In this document: one piece after another, positions 35,870 through 45,443 of the stretch
Layout of the letters: each line of letters opens with the position of its first letter
Position numbering within the stretch: the first letter of the stretch is position 1
Assembly: GCA_003963115.1 (NCBI GenBank)
Contig: RXJQ01000025.1
Coordinates: 62,001-126,000 of the forward strand
Length of the DNA stretch: 64,000 nt
Source of the DNA: Burkholderiales bacterium
Lineage (GTDB): Bacteria; Pseudomonadota; Gammaproteobacteria; Burkholderiales; Burkholderiaceae_C
Reading direction: 5' to 3'
Position numbers and translations under genes: made by a program
Notes under the pieces: generated by a model
What the model saw: only the letters and a program-made list of their open reading frames with translations
Databases searched by the model: none
What the model was told of the DNA's origin: nothing

Positions 35870-36358
35870 ATGTCCCTCTCAGACATGTTCCTCAAGATCG
35901 AGGGCACCAAACAGGGCCCCATCAAGGGCGACTCGACCGTGCCCGGTCACATCGACGAAGTCGACGTCGTCGGCTGGAACTGGGGCATGGAGGTCTCCGC
36001 CGCATCGTTCGCGGCCACCCATGCGCGCACCACCATGCAGGAGCTGGTGATACGCAAGCGGGTGGACCGTGCCTCAACGGCATTGATGTCTGCGCTGCGT
36101 GCCAATGAACCGCTCAAGAAGGTGATTCTGACGGTGCGCAAGGCGGGTGGCGACAGCCCGGTGGACTACCTCAAGATCACGATCGAGAAGGCCCGCGTCA
36201 TGTCGCTCAAGGTGGGCTCTGCCCTTGACAACCAGCCTGAAACCATAGAGGAACTGCGCCTTGCCTTCTTCAAGGTCAACGTGCAGTATCAACCTCAAAC
36301 GGGGGCGGGCGGCAGCGGTGGCGCCACGACCTTCGAAACTGAAATCACCCCATCCTGA
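35870..36358 (+). CDS. Second, divergent Hcp-family protein
   Basis: 162 residues starting MSLSDMFLKIEGTKQGPIKG, with VVGWNWGM and LKKVILTVRKAGGDSPVDYLKI in the same positions as Hcp. Outside these blocks it differs widely from the first Hcp, notably in the loop after VVGWNWGM where the glycine-rich segment is missing and ATHARTTMQEL takes its place. It may build alternative hexamers or carry a particular effector. It is 29 bases upstream of tagJ. Confidence 0.9.
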   Translation: MSLSDMFLKIEGTKQGPIKGDSTVPGHIDEVDVVGWNWGMEVSAASFAATHARTTMQELVIRKRVDRASTALMSALRANEPLKKVILTVRKAGGDSPVDYLKITIEKARVMSLKVGSALDNQPETIEELRLAFFKVNVQYQPQTGAGGSGGATTFETEITPS

Positions 36359-36387
36359 CACCACCTCAGCAAGGCGGGCACCACATC

Positions 36388-37251
36388 ATGAACACGGTTG
36401 AAGCGGCAGAAACAGCGTTGAAGCAGGGCGACCTGCCTCTGGCTTTGCAGTACCTGCAAGACGGGGTGCGTGCGCAGCCGGCCAATGCCAAGTTGCGCAT
36501 CTTCCTGTTCCAGCTGCTGGCCGTCGATGGCCAGTGGACGCGGGCCATGAACCAGCTCAGCGTCTGTGGCGAGATGGACGCCGGCACACTGGCCATGGTC
36601 AACACCTACCGCGAGGCCATCAAGTGCGAGGCCTTGCGCGATGCCGTGTTCAAGGGCCAGACCACGCCCATGGTTTTTGGCAAACCTCAGACCTGGGTGG
36701 CGCACCTGGTGGAGGCCTTGCAGGCCGATGTCCGTGGTGATCATGCCCTGGCCGCGCACCTGCGCGAGCAGGCGCTCGAAGCTGCACCCGCCGTGGGCGG
36801 CACCCTCAACGACCAGCCTTTCGAGTGGGTGGCCGACGCCGACTCGCGCCTGGGGCCGGTGCTGGAGGTGATCATCAACGGGCGCTATGGCTGGTTGCCT
36901 TTCTCGTCGGTGGAGAGCATCACGCTGGAGCCGCCTTCCGACCTGCGCGACATGGTCTGGTTGCCGGCCTCTCTGGGCTTTCCCAATGGCGGTGGCACGG
37001 TGGCTCTGGTGCCTACGCGCTACGCGCCCATGCCGGAAGGCGCGCAGGCCCTGGTGAAGCTGTCGCGCCGCACGGACTGGATCGAGGTGTCGCCCGGCCA
37101 GTACCGTGGCGTGGGGCAGCGCCTGCTGACGACCGACCAGGCCGAGCTGGGTTTGCTGGACGTGCGCAAGCTGACCTTGAACGTCGTGCCCGACGAGGCC
37201 TCTGCTTCCGATGGCGCATCGGGTGAAGGGTCTGGCCAGGCTGCGGCCTGA
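36388..37251 (+). CDS. tagJ: T6SS accessory protein TagJ (ImpE)
   Basis: 287-residue ImpE-family protein. The N-terminal half has TPR-like helices (AAETALKQGDLPLALQYLQDGV), and the C-terminal half carries WLPFSSVESITLEPPSDLRDMVWLPA, a signature block of the family. In other systems TagJ binds TssB and ClpV and modulates sheath recycling. It lies between the Hcp genes and tssE in the usual position. Confidence 0.92.
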   Translation: MNTVEAAETALKQGDLPLALQYLQDGVRAQPANAKLRIFLFQLLAVDGQWTRAMNQLSVCGEMDAGTLAMVNTYREAIKCEALRDAVFKGQTTPMVFGKPQTWVAHLVEALQADVRGDHALAAHLREQALEAAPAVGGTLNDQPFEWVADADSRLGPVLEVIINGRYGWLPFSSVESITLEPPSDLRDMVWLPASLGFPNGGGTVALVPTRYAPMPEGAQALVKLSRRTDWIEVSPGQYRGVGQRLLTTDQAELGLLDVRKLTLNVVPDEASASDGASGEGSGQAAA

Positions 37252-37290
37252 GCCAGAGGCACCGGCACGCCGCCTCGACGACGACACACC

Positions 37291-37818
37291 ATGGCCGCCA
37301 CCGACCTGCGTGACCGCCTGCAGCCCGCGCTGCTGGACCGCCTGACCGACGACAACCCGGACCTCAAGCACGACGCCGATGACAAGCGCGTGCTCAACAA
37401 GAACCAGCTGCGCCAGGCGGTGCTGCGTGACCTGAGCTGGTTGCTCAATGCCGTCCAGCCCCTGGGCAAGCAGGCTGCCGAAGCGCCTTATGCGGGCGAG
37501 TCGGTGTTGAACTTCGGGCTGCCCCCGATGTCGGGCCAACTGGCCTCGAAGGTGGATGTGCCCAGCGTCGAGCAATCGATCCGCGATGCCATCCTGCGTT
37601 TCGAGCCCCGCATCCTGGAGCATTCCTTGACCGTGAAGGCCGTGGACTCGGTCGCCATGCTGGACGCGCACAACATCATCGAGTTCGAGATCCGCGGCTT
37701 TCTGTGGGCCCAGCCCATCCCTCTGGAGCTGTTGCTGCGCACCCAGCTCGACCTGGAAGCAGGTCAAGTGAAGCTGCGTGATGGCAGCCCCACCACGCTC
37801 GATGGAGGACGCCGCTGA
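37291..37818 (+). CDS. tssE: T6SS baseplate protein TssE (gp25-like)
   Basis: 175 residues of the gp25/ImpF family, with LLDRLTDDNPD near the start, RDLSWLLNAVQPL, and YAGESVLNFGLPPMSG before the gp25 core VEQSIRDAILRFEPRIL. The final strands IEFEIRGFLWAQPIPLELLLRTQLDLE are normal. Its TGA shares an A with the ATG of tssF, so the pair is translationally coupled. It joins the sheath to the baseplate wedge. Confidence 0.95.
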   Translation: MAATDLRDRLQPALLDRLTDDNPDLKHDADDKRVLNKNQLRQAVLRDLSWLLNAVQPLGKQAAEAPYAGESVLNFGLPPMSGQLASKVDVPSVEQSIRDAILRFEPRILEHSLTVKAVDSVAMLDAHNIIEFEIRGFLWAQPIPLELLLRTQLDLEAGQVKLRDGSPTTLDGGRR

Positions 37819-39707
37819 TGGACCCCGGACTGCTCAAGCTCTACAACCAGGAGCTGGCGCACCTGCGCGAGGTCGGGGCCGAGTTCGCGCGCGAGTTTCC
37901 CAAGATCGCCTCGCGCCTGACCATGGACGGCCTGGAAGTGGCCGACCCCTATGTCGAGCGCCTGCTCGAAGGCTTTGCCTTCATGGCCGCGCGCACCCAG
38001 CTCAAGCTGGAGGCCGAGTACCCGCGCTTCATCCAGCATCTGCTGGAGACGGTCTACCCCAACTTCCTCGCGCCCGTGCCTTCCATGATGGTGGCGCGCT
38101 TGCAACCCAATCTGGCCGACCCCGCCTTGGCCAAAGGCTTCAAGCTGCCTCGCCATGCCACCTTGGCCAGCGAGGTCACACGTGGCCAGGGTACGCGCTG
38201 CACCTTCCGCACCGCGCACGAGCTCACCATGTGGCCCATCGAGCTGGTGGATGTGCAGTACTTCAGCCATGCGCCCGATCTGCCCATTGCGCAGTTGCCG
38301 ATCGCAAGGCAGGTGCGCGGTGGCCTGCGATTGAAGCTGCGCGTGGAGGGCGGGCTCATGGCGCAGCAGTTGCCGCTGGATGCGCTCTCGCTCTACATCA
38401 GCGCGCCCGACGAAACCGCCTTGCGTTTGCACGAGCTGCTGACCACGGCGGCCCTGGGCACCTGGTTGCCCATCGATGCAGCGCAGGCCCGCGCCCAATG
38501 GGCCCATGCCGACAGCCTGCAGCAAGAAGGCTTCGACGATGACCAGGCCCTGCTGCCTGAAACCCTGCGCGGCTTCTCGGGCTACCGCATCCTGCAGGAG
38601 TTCGCGGCCATGCCGCAGCGCCTGATGTTCGTGGAGTTGTCGCAACTGCGGCACCGCATCCAGCGCGTCAAGGGCAACGAGTTCGAGATCGTCATCCTGC
38701 TGTCCAAGGGCGATGCCGCGCTGGAGTCCCTGGTCGATGCGGGCAGCCTATCGCTGTACTGTACGCCGGCCATCAACCTCTTCCCCAAGCGCCTGGACCG
38801 CATCGCCCTGACGGCGTCGCAGCCCGAGCAGCATGTGGTGCCCGACCGCACGCGGCCCATGGACTTCGAGGTCTACAGCATCGAGTCCATCACGGGCTTT
38901 GGCACGGGCACGGTGGCCGAGCAGGCCTTCCATCCCTTGTACGCGGCCTATCACATGGAGGCAGGCGGTCACCCGGCCTACTACACCGTGCGTCGGGAAC
39001 CGCGCATGCTGTCGCAGCGCCAGCGTGAGCAGGGCTCGCGCTCGTCCTACATTGGCAGCGAGGTCTTCGTGTCCCTGGTCGACCCGGCCAATGCACCTTA
39101 TGCCGAGGAGCTGCGCCAGCTCGCGGTTTCGGCGCTGGTGAGCAACCGTGATCTGCCCATGCTGCTGCCGGGAGCCGGTCAGCGTGATGCCAGCACGGGT
39201 TCGCAAGCCTGGTCGCTCGATGCCTCGGGTCCGATCCAGGCCGTGCACTGCCTGCGCGGGCCGACACCGGTGGTGCAGCGCCTGGTGCGGGGCGATGTGG
39301 GCTGGTCTTTGATCAGCCAGTTGACGCTCAACTACCTCTCCATCGCCGGCGAGGATCCGCTGAAAGCGGCAGCTGCTTTGCGCAGCCTGCTGGCTCTGCA
39401 CGGGCCTGAGGGCGATGCCAGCTGGCGCAAGCAGGTCGAGAGCATCCGCACGGTTACCGCGCGACAGGTGGCGCGGCGCTTGCCGGGCCCTGGTCGCCTG
39501 GCCTTTGGCTCGGGCGTGCAGATCGACCTGGAGCTGGAAGACATGGGCCTGCAAGGCACCAGCACCGTGCTGATGGGCAGTGTGCTGGAGCACTTCTTCG
39601 CGCGCCATGCCGCCATCAACAGCTTCACCGAAACGCGCCTGCGCACACCGTCGCGTGGCATGGTCATGCAATGGGCGCCCCGCATGGGGCAGGCCCCCAT
39701 CGTCTGA
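37818..39707 (+). CDS. tssF: T6SS baseplate wedge protein TssF
   Basis: 629 residues, the normal size for VasA/ImpG. The family opening YNQELAHLREVGAEFAREFP is followed by DPYVERLLEGFAFMAARTQLKLE and FIQHLLETVYPNFLAPVPSMM. The C-terminus has LRSLLALHG and the conserved FGSGVQIDLELEDMGLQG block. It forms the wedge with TssG and TssK. The TGATG junction with tssE indicates coupled translation; tssG starts eight bases after the stop. Confidence 0.96.
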   Translation: MDPGLLKLYNQELAHLREVGAEFAREFPKIASRLTMDGLEVADPYVERLLEGFAFMAARTQLKLEAEYPRFIQHLLETVYPNFLAPVPSMMVARLQPNLADPALAKGFKLPRHATLASEVTRGQGTRCTFRTAHELTMWPIELVDVQYFSHAPDLPIAQLPIARQVRGGLRLKLRVEGGLMAQQLPLDALSLYISAPDETALRLHELLTTAALGTWLPIDAAQARAQWAHADSLQQEGFDDDQALLPETLRGFSGYRILQEFAAMPQRLMFVELSQLRHRIQRVKGNEFEIVILLSKGDAALESLVDAGSLSLYCTPAINLFPKRLDRIALTASQPEQHVVPDRTRPMDFEVYSIESITGFGTGTVAEQAFHPLYAAYHMEAGGHPAYYTVRREPRMLSQRQREQGSRSSYIGSEVFVSLVDPANAPYAEELRQLAVSALVSNRDLPMLLPGAGQRDASTGSQAWSLDASGPIQAVHCLRGPTPVVQRLVRGDVGWSLISQLTLNYLSIAGEDPLKAAAALRSLLALHGPEGDASWRKQVESIRTVTARQVARRLPGPGRLAFGSGVQIDLELEDMGLQGTSTVLMGSVLEHFFARHAAINSFTETRLRTPSRGMVMQWAPRMGQAPIV

Positions 39708-39715
39708 GGCCGCTC

Positions 39716-40861
39716 ATGAGCACGCCACAGCAGCCTCGGCCGGGCGAAAGCGATGACCTGGCACCGCCTTCGGTGATCCTGCCGGCGCGCTCGCCCTCAT
39801 CGGCCAGTGCGCGTGAGCAGGCCGCCTTGCAACAGCTGTGGGCCCAGCTGGCAGAGGCGCCTTATGCGCACGACCTGTTTCAGGTGCTGCGCCGTATCCA
39901 GGCCCACAACCCGCATGCGCCCAGGCTGGGTGAGGCCCTGCGCCCGCGTGACGAAGCTGTGCGCATGGGGCAGGACCCCGAGCTGGACTTCGCGCCGGCC
40001 AACCTGCATTCCTTCAGCATGGAAGGCAGCGCGGCACCCCGCATCGGTCAACGCGTCTTTGGCCTGTTCGGCCCGATGGGGCCCATGCCCTTGCACCTGA
40101 CCGAGTACGCCCGCGAGCGTGCCCGCAGCCATGGCGATGCGACGATGATGCGCTTCGCCGATGTCTTCCATCACCGTGCGCTGCTGCTGTTCTTTCGGGC
40201 CTGGGCCCAGTCCCGCCCTGTGGTCCACCGTGATCGTCCCTGGGATGATGACTTCTCGCGCTGGGTCAGCGCCCTGTTCGGCCAGGCGGGCAAGCCGTTT
40301 GTGCAGCGCGATGTCATCCCCGATGACGCCAAGCGCCTGCATGCGGCGGCATTGGCGCGCGGGCCACGCAACGCCGAAGGCCTGCTCAAGCTGCTCAAAA
40401 GCTACTTCGGTGTGAACGTGGCCATTGAATCGGCCGTGGGCCATTGGCTGGACCTGCAGGATGAAGACCGCAGCCGCCTGTTGCCCAGCACCGCGCCGGG
40501 CCGCAACACGGCCTTGGGCCAGCGGGCCGTGCTGGGCAAGCGTGTGTGGGACAGGCAGTCGAACTTCCGCCTGCGCATCGGCCCTTTGAGCTATGCGCAA
40601 TACCAGCGCTTCCTGCCCGGCCAGCCGGCACGCGTGGCCTTGCGCGACTGGCTGCGCCAGTACCTGGGCATGGGCCTGTCCTGCGAGATGCAGCTGGTGC
40701 TCAGGGGCAGCGAAGTGCCGCGCCTGCAGATGCGGCCACGTCGTGCCGCTGTGGGTGCTGGTGCGGGAGGCCGGCTGGGCCTGAACACCTGGTTGGGGCG
40801 CCGTGGGCCTCACCCAGATCGAGCTGACATGCGCCTGCGGCTCGAAACACCGACACATTGA
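39716..40861 (+). CDS. tssG: T6SS baseplate wedge protein TssG
   Basis: 381 residues from ATG 39716; the open frame upstream overlaps tssF and lacks similarity. The ImpH hallmarks APYAHDLFQVLRRIQAHNP, FGLFGPMGPMPLHLTEYARER and FHHRALLLFFRAWAQSRP are clear, and the C-terminal segment LPGQPARVALRDWLRQYLG is complete. The last stretch ends TWLGRRGPHPDRADMRLRL. It is followed 34 bases later by the tssH start. Confidence 0.95.
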   Translation: MSTPQQPRPGESDDLAPPSVILPARSPSSASAREQAALQQLWAQLAEAPYAHDLFQVLRRIQAHNPHAPRLGEALRPRDEAVRMGQDPELDFAPANLHSFSMEGSAAPRIGQRVFGLFGPMGPMPLHLTEYARERARSHGDATMMRFADVFHHRALLLFFRAWAQSRPVVHRDRPWDDDFSRWVSALFGQAGKPFVQRDVIPDDAKRLHAAALARGPRNAEGLLKLLKSYFGVNVAIESAVGHWLDLQDEDRSRLLPSTAPGRNTALGQRAVLGKRVWDRQSNFRLRIGPLSYAQYQRFLPGQPARVALRDWLRQYLGMGLSCEMQLVLRGSEVPRLQMRPRRAAVGAGAGGRLGLNTWLGRRGPHPDRADMRLRLETPTH

Positions 40862-40895
40862 CTATCAACCGATTCGAATCCCCAAGGAGATCCCC

Positions 40896-43613
40896 ATGGC
40901 AGAAATCAGTCGCACCGCCTTGTTCGGCAAGCTCAACCCGCTGGCCTACAAGGCCATCGAAGGCGCCACGGTGTTTTGCAAGCTGCGCGGCAACCCGTAT
41001 GTGGAGTTGCAGCACTGGTTCTACCAGATCCTCAACAATCAGGACTCCGACCTGCACCGCATCGTCAAGCAGTACGACATCGATGCCGCGGTGCTCGCCT
41101 CTGACCTGACAGCTTCGCTGGACCGCCTGCCGCGCGGCGCCACCTCAATTACCGACCTGTCGACCATCATCGAGAACGCGGTGGAACGCGGCTGGGTCTA
41201 TGGCTCGCTGATGTTCGGTGACCGCCAGGTGCGCACCGGCTACCTGCTGATCGGCATGCTCAAGACACCCACGCTGCGCAACGCGCTGCTGGCGATCTCC
41301 AAGCAGTTCGACAAGGTCAAGCTCGATGACCTGATCGACCAGTTCAGCGCCTTGCTGGCCGCCTCGCCTGAAGCGGGGCAGGGCGCGTCGGATACCGGCG
41401 GCGCACCTGGTGAGGCCAGCGACGCCATTGCGCCGGCCGCCATGGGCAAGCAGGAGGCCCTCAAGCGCTTCACCACCGACCTGACCGAGCAGGCGCGCAG
41501 CGGCAAGATGGACCCCATCGTGGGCCGCGACGACGAGATCCGCCAGGTGGTCGACATCCTCATGCGCCGCCGCCAGAACAACCCCATCCTCATCGGCGAG
41601 GCTGGCGTGGGCAAGACGGCCGTGGTCGAAGGCTTTGCGCAGCGCATCGCGCGTGGCGACGTGCCGCCCTCGCTCAAGGAGGTCGAACTGCGCGCGCTCG
41701 ACGTGGGTCTGCTGCAGGCCGGTGCCAGCATGAAGGGTGAGTTCGAGCAGCGCCTGCGCTCGGTGATCGACGAGGTGCAGGCCTCGCCCAAGCCCATCAT
41801 CCTCTTCATCGACGAGACCCATACCCTGGTGGGCGCGGGCGGTGCGGCTGGCACGGGCGATGCCGCCAACCTGCTCAAGCCCGCCCTGGCGCGCGGTCAG
41901 CTGCGCACCATCGGCGCCACCACCTTCGCCGAGTACAAAAAGCACATCGAGAAAGACCCGGCCTTGACCCGCCGCTTCCAGAGCGTGACGGTGGACGAGC
42001 CCGACGAGCCCAAGGCCCTCTTGATGATGCGTGGCGTGGCCTCGACCATGGAAAAGCACCACAAGGTGCAGATCCTTGACGAGGCCCTGGAAGCGGCCGT
42101 CAAGCTCTCGCACCGCTACATCCCGGCGCGCCAGCTGCCCGACAAGTCCGTGAGCCTGCTGGACACCGCCTGCGCCCGCGTGGCCGTGAGCCTGCACGCC
42201 ACGCCCGCTGAAGTGGACGACAGCCGCAAGCGCATCGAGGCCCTGGAAACCGAGCTGGCCATCATCGGCCGCGAAACGGCGATCGGGGTGGACACCACGG
42301 CGCGCGAAGCCCTGGTCAAGGAGCATCTGGCTGCGGAGCACACCCGCCTGGAGGCACTGGACCAGCGCTGGCAGTTCGAGAAGAGCCTGGTGGACCGCCT
42401 GCTGGGCCTGCGTGTCAAGTTGCGCGGCGTGGTCGAGCCGGTAGAAGGCACCAGCAGCAAGCTGGAAAAAGCCGGAGAGGCCTCCGCCGCCGCCACTTTG
42501 CACCCCACGCTGACCGAGGCCGAGCGCGCCGATACCCTGGCCGAACTCAAGCAGGTGCAGGCCGAGCTCACCACGCTGCAAGGCGAGAACCCGTTGATCC
42601 TGCCCACCGTGGACTACCAGGCCGTGGCCAGCGTCGTGGGCGACTGGACGGGCATCCCCGTGGGCCGCATGGCTGCCAACGAGATCGAGACCATCCTCAA
42701 CCTGCCCAAGGCGCTGGGCCAGCGCGTGATCGGTCAGGACCACGCCATGGAGATGATCTCCAAGCGCATCCAGACCTCGCGCGCCGGGCTGGACAACCCC
42801 AACAAGCCCATCGGCGTCTTCATGCTGGCGGGTACCTCTGGCGTGGGCAAGACCGAAACCGCCCTGGCCCTGGCCGAGGCGCTGTATGGCGGTGAGCAGA
42901 ACCTCATCACCATCAATATGAGCGAGTACCAGGAAGCCCACACGGTGTCCACGCTCAAGGGCGCGCCTCCGGGCTACGTGGGCTATGGCGAAGGCGGTGT
43001 GCTGACCGAAGCCGTGCGCCGCAAGCCTTATAGCGTGGTGCTGCTCGATGAAGTCGAGAAGGCCCACCACGATGTGCACGAGCTTTTCTTTCAGGTCTTC
43101 GACAAGGGCTGGATGGAAGACGGCGAAGGCCGCGTCATCGACTTCAAGAACACCTTGATCCTGCTGACCACCAATGCCGGCACCGACCTGATTGCCAGCA
43201 TGTGCGCCGACCCCGAGCTGATGCCCGACCCCGAAGGCCTGGCCAAGTCCCTGCGCGAGCCCTTGCTCAAGATCTTCCCGCCGGCGCTGTTGGGGCGCTT
43301 GGTCACCATCCCCTACTACCCGCTGTCCGACGAGATGCTGGGCCGCATCGTCAAACTGCAGCTGGGTCGCATCAAGAAGCGCGTCGAGGAACGCTACAAG
43401 ATCCCCTTCAGCTATACCGACGAGGTCATCAAGCTGGTGGTCTCGCGCTGCACCGAAAGCGAATCGGGTGGCCGCATGATCGACGCGATCCTGACCAACA
43501 CCATGCTGCCCGACATCAGCCGCGAGTTCCTCAACCGCATGCTCGAAGGCAAGCCCATCACCTTGGCCAAGGTGGATGTGCAGGGCAACGAATTCTCTTA
43601 CCACTTCGATTGA
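40896..43613 (+). CDS. tssH: T6SS sheath-recycling ATPase TssH/ClpV
   Basis: 905-residue Clp-class AAA+ ATPase that unfolds contracted TssC sheaths. The start MAEISRTALFGKLNPLAYKA follows AAGGAG by seven bases. After the Clp N-domain, the first nucleotide site has GEAGVGKT (about 234-241) with FIDETHTLVGAGG, and the second has GTSGVGKT (about 646-653) with LLDEVEKAHHDVHE. A coiled middle region (about 440-580) separates them. Both ATP sites are intact. Confidence 0.96.
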   Translation: MAEISRTALFGKLNPLAYKAIEGATVFCKLRGNPYVELQHWFYQILNNQDSDLHRIVKQYDIDAAVLASDLTASLDRLPRGATSITDLSTIIENAVERGWVYGSLMFGDRQVRTGYLLIGMLKTPTLRNALLAISKQFDKVKLDDLIDQFSALLAASPEAGQGASDTGGAPGEASDAIAPAAMGKQEALKRFTTDLTEQARSGKMDPIVGRDDEIRQVVDILMRRRQNNPILIGEAGVGKTAVVEGFAQRIARGDVPPSLKEVELRALDVGLLQAGASMKGEFEQRLRSVIDEVQASPKPIILFIDETHTLVGAGGAAGTGDAANLLKPALARGQLRTIGATTFAEYKKHIEKDPALTRRFQSVTVDEPDEPKALLMMRGVASTMEKHHKVQILDEALEAAVKLSHRYIPARQLPDKSVSLLDTACARVAVSLHATPAEVDDSRKRIEALETELAIIGRETAIGVDTTAREALVKEHLAAEHTRLEALDQRWQFEKSLVDRLLGLRVKLRGVVEPVEGTSSKLEKAGEASAAATLHPTLTEAERADTLAELKQVQAELTTLQGENPLILPTVDYQAVASVVGDWTGIPVGRMAANEIETILNLPKALGQRVIGQDHAMEMISKRIQTSRAGLDNPNKPIGVFMLAGTSGVGKTETALALAEALYGGEQNLITINMSEYQEAHTVSTLKGAPPGYVGYGEGGVLTEAVRRKPYSVVLLDEVEKAHHDVHELFFQVFDKGWMEDGEGRVIDFKNTLILLTTNAGTDLIASMCADPELMPDPEGLAKSLREPLLKIFPPALLGRLVTIPYYPLSDEMLGRIVKLQLGRIKKRVEERYKIPFSYTDEVIKLVVSRCTESESGGRMIDAILTNTMLPDISREFLNRMLEGKPITLAKVDVQGNEFSYHFD

Positions 43614-43626
43614 TGAAGGCGTCATC

Positions 43627-44058
43627 ATGAAAACAACGAGCATCCCCGATACTGTCGAACTGAAGTCTGGCACCTACACAGGCAAGTTCAAGAAGCGCGC
43701 GGGCAGCCGCAACGACACCAACCTCTACTGCTGGTTCAACGAGGAGGGTGATGACCACTATCCTCATGCCAGCGTCGACATCTCCGGCGTTCATCAGAAC
43801 TGGGAATACTTTCACGTCACCTACCCGGTGATGAAGAAGAAGGCCTGGTCTGATGAGCTTGAGCGGGTGTCGTACTCGGTGCATGTGCGCATTGACCCTG
43901 AAACCGACCAGATATCCGTGACCAGCAAGACCAACGCCAACAACTGGCAACTGCCCGAAAAGCGTGTCAACTCCCTGGGCTTTGCCGACATGGACCGCAA
44001 AGCCCTGGAATTCGCCAAGGAGTTCTACAGCGCCGCCTTTTTGCAAGCGCGCAGCTGA
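43627..44058 (+). CDS. Unknown 143-residue protein downstream of tssH
   Basis: I do not recognise this protein. From the ATG at 43627 it is acidic/basic mixed and soluble, with no signal peptide or membrane helix. Aromatic-rich strands (LYCWFNEEGDDHYPHASVDISG) alternate with charged loops, and it ends in a helix RKALEFAKEFYSAAFLQ. It begins 13 bases after the tssH stop, so it is part of the same transcript. A small immunity-like or chaperone role for a T6SS effector is possible but nothing proves it. Confidence 0.7.
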   Translation: MKTTSIPDTVELKSGTYTGKFKKRAGSRNDTNLYCWFNEEGDDHYPHASVDISGVHQNWEYFHVTYPVMKKKAWSDELERVSYSVHVRIDPETDQISVTSKTNANNWQLPEKRVNSLGFADMDRKALEFAKEFYSAAFLQARS

Positions 44059-44094
44059 GTTGAGCATTGAACCTGGGTGAGGGAGGACGCCACC

Positions 44095-45423
44095 ATGACA
44101 TCGGCCGCCGACAAAACAGAGATGAGCCTCGAAGAGGCCCTGCAATACGCCATCGGCCTGCACCAGCAAGGCATGCTGGAGGGCGCGACCACGGTCTATC
44201 AGCGCATCCTGGATGCCGTACCGGGGCACCCCGATGCCCTGCACCTGCTGGGCATGGCCAAGCACCAGATGGGGCACTCCGACGAAGGCGTGGCCTTGAT
44301 CGAGGAGGCCGTGGCACGCCAGCCCGGCTTTGCGGGCTACCACAACAACCTGGGCAACATCTACATGGGCCGAGGCGAGGTGGACAAGGCTTTGTCTGCC
44401 TACCAGCAGGCCACCGAGCTGGCGCCCGACAACGCCGACCTGCACAACAACCTGGGCGCGCTCTACAAGGCACAGCGCCGCTTTGACGAAGCCCATGCGG
44501 CCTACGAGCGCGCCATGGCGCTCAACCCCCGCCACATCAACGCGCTCAACAACATGGGCCTGCTGTATGCCGAGCAAGGCAACCGTGCGGGCGCCATCAC
44601 CTACTACGTCAAGGCGCTGGAGCTGCTGCCAGGCGATTCCTCGGCGCGGCGCCTGCTGGGCACCACCTACTACGCCATGGGCCGCATCGCTGACGCGGGC
44701 GAGGTCTACCGCCAGTGGCTGGAGCAGGAGCCCGACCACCCTACAGCACGGCACATGTACGCGGCCTGCACGGGGCAGGGCGTACCCGAGCGCGCGCCGG
44801 ATGACTACGTCGAGCAGGCCTTCGACCACTTTGCCGAGAGCTTCGAGTCGGTGCTCAACGAGCGGCTCAACTACAAGGCGCCACAACTGTGCGCTGACAT
44901 GCTCGCCCGCCACCTGCCGCCGCCGCAGCGCCAGTACGTGATGCTGGACGCCGGTTGCGGCACCGGCCTGTGCGGCCCGATGATGGCACCCTGGGCCAAG
45001 GTGCTGGCCGGTGTCGACCTCTCCAAGGGCATGCTGGACCGCGCCCAGACCAAGGGTGTCTACGGCGACCTTTACAAGGCCGAGCTCACCGAGTTCCTGA
45101 TCTTGTCACCGCGCCAGTGGGATGTGGTCCTTTCCGCCGATACCCTGTGCTACTTCGGTGACCTGGCCAAGGTGATCGCCGCCACGGCGGGCTCGCTCAA
45201 GCCGGGCGGCACACTGATCTTCACGGTCGAGGCGCTGCCCGCGGATGCAAACCTGCCGCACCAGATTCAGCCGCATGGGCGCTATGCCCACCATCAGCAG
45301 CATGTAGTGGAGGTACTCAGTGCTGCCGGCCTCAACCTGCTGGACATGGAAGCCGTGATCCTGCGCGAGGAAGGCGGCAAACCAGTCAATGGCTGGTTGG
45401 TGGCCGCACGCCAGCTGGCGTGA
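44095..45423 (+). CDS. TPR-repeat SAM-dependent methyltransferase
   Basis: 442 residues. The N-terminal half has about five TPR units (HNNLGNIYMGRGEVDKALSA, NMGLLYAEQGNRAGAI), and the C-terminal half a class I methyltransferase with motif I VMLDAGCGTGLCG at about 282 and acidic VDLSKGMLDRA at about 304. It is predicted to bind a protein partner through the TPRs and methylate it or a small molecule. The start chosen is ATG 44095 (MTSAADKTEMSLEE); an ATG six codons earlier is an alternative. Placement inside a T6SS run suggests a link to the system, though this is not a core gene. Confidence 0.88.
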   Translation: MTSAADKTEMSLEEALQYAIGLHQQGMLEGATTVYQRILDAVPGHPDALHLLGMAKHQMGHSDEGVALIEEAVARQPGFAGYHNNLGNIYMGRGEVDKALSAYQQATELAPDNADLHNNLGALYKAQRRFDEAHAAYERAMALNPRHINALNNMGLLYAEQGNRAGAITYYVKALELLPGDSSARRLLGTTYYAMGRIADAGEVYRQWLEQEPDHPTARHMYAACTGQGVPERAPDDYVEQAFDHFAESFESVLNERLNYKAPQLCADMLARHLPPPQRQYVMLDAGCGTGLCGPMMAPWAKVLAGVDLSKGMLDRAQTKGVYGDLYKAELTEFLILSPRQWDVVLSADTLCYFGDLAKVIAATAGSLKPGGTLIFTVEALPADANLPHQIQPHGRYAHHQQHVVEVLSAAGLNLLDMEAVILREEGGKPVNGWLVAARQLA

Positions 45424-45443
45424 GCGACCACCGGGCTAATCCC

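Noticed and set aside
41145-43673. 842-codon minus-strand open frame opposite tssH
   Set aside because: Mirror of a well-conserved ATPase gene; no motif, no ribosome site.
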